Notes under the pieces: model-generated
Told to the model about the DNA's origin: nothing
Seen by the model: only the letters and a program-made list of their open reading frames with translations
Database searches by the model: none
In this document: one piece after another, positions 37,701 through 37,748 of the stretch
How positions within the stretch are numbered: the stretch's first letter is position 1
Layout of the letters: each line of letters begins with the position of its first letter
Made by a program: the position numbers and the translations under genes
Assembly: GCA_028293645.1 (NCBI GenBank)
Contig: JAQGOK010000019.1
Coordinates: 1 to 37,748 of the forward strand
Source: Chthoniobacter sp.
Lineage (GTDB): Bacteria; Verrucomicrobiota; Verrucomicrobiia; Chthoniobacterales; Chthoniobacteraceae
DNA length: 37,748 bases
Reading direction: 5' to 3'

Positions 37701-37748
37701 GGGTTGGTAGCTCAATGGTAGAGCAGCGCCCTTTTAAGGCGTTGGTTG
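37701..37748 (+). tRNA. tRNA-Lys (anticodon TTT), 5' part only
   Basis: The 48 bases fold as the 5' two thirds of a tRNA: acceptor strand GGGTTGG, TA, D-stem GCTC with loop AATGGTA and GAGC, then anticodon stem GCGCC, loop CTTTTAA and GGCGT. The loop places TTT at positions 34-36, so the tRNA reads AAA/AAG. The variable loop, T arm and 3' acceptor strand lie beyond the window edge. Confidence 0.88.

Overview
The window is GC-rich, densely packed bacterial chromosome with 33 protein-coding loci, one of them frameshifted, and a tRNA cut by the right edge. I see no rRNA, CRISPR array, transposase, phage gene or plasmid gene. Short inverted-repeat elements are the only sign of mobility. The content suggests a member of the Verrucomicrobiota (PVC group), perhaps close to Chthoniobacterales. 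The clues are two orphan prepilin-type proteins (one with the H-X9-DG-like tail common in this group), a secreted DUF1080 protein, a GYF_2/trypsin fusion, an SH3/SmpA-like protein, sparse Shine-Dalgarno sites, and palindromic repeats scattered between and within genes. This placement is an inference from gene content, not from a marker phylogeny.

Left part (1-14.2 kb): a membrane fatty-acid desaturase (minus strand) diverges from a DEAD-box RNA helicase. A minus-strand unit follows with shikimate kinase, queG (joined by a GTGA overlap) and a small membrane protein. Divergent from it runs a plus-strand purE-purK pair (also GTGA-overlapped), then a hairpin-rich repeat, the tRNA t6A gene sua5/tsaC, murJ, a membrane-anchored unknown and a pseudopilin. 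Next come a four-helix membrane protein, a frameshifted SH3/SmpA-like exported protein, hemL and a second pseudopilin.

Middle part (14.4-23.7 kb): panC and nadB (pantothenate and NAD synthesis) face an ATGA-coupled pair of a PuuD/GATase1-type hydrolase and a transglutaminase-like protein. A secreted DUF1080 protein, a class IV aminotransferase resembling aminodeoxychorismate lyase, and mfd follow.

Right part (23.7-37.7 kb): a GYF_2-membrane-trypsin fusion protein, lspA, a MATE transporter, an LLM-class flavin monooxygenase, a TIGR01777 epimerase, ileS, aroC, then an aldehyde dehydrogenase plus FAH-family pair that looks like the last two steps of an oxidative pentose (Weimberg-type) pathway. 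A TPR protein and a partial tRNA-Lys(TTT) close the window.

The most unusual feature is a set of imperfect palindromic elements of four unrelated sequence types. Two lie between genes (about 6.66-6.80 kb and 32.72-32.82 kb). Two lie in frame inside conserved housekeeping genes, queG and mfd, where they appear to add roughly 25-32 residues to linker positions. This resembles the protein-invading palindromic elements known from Rickettsia, though the sequences here are different.
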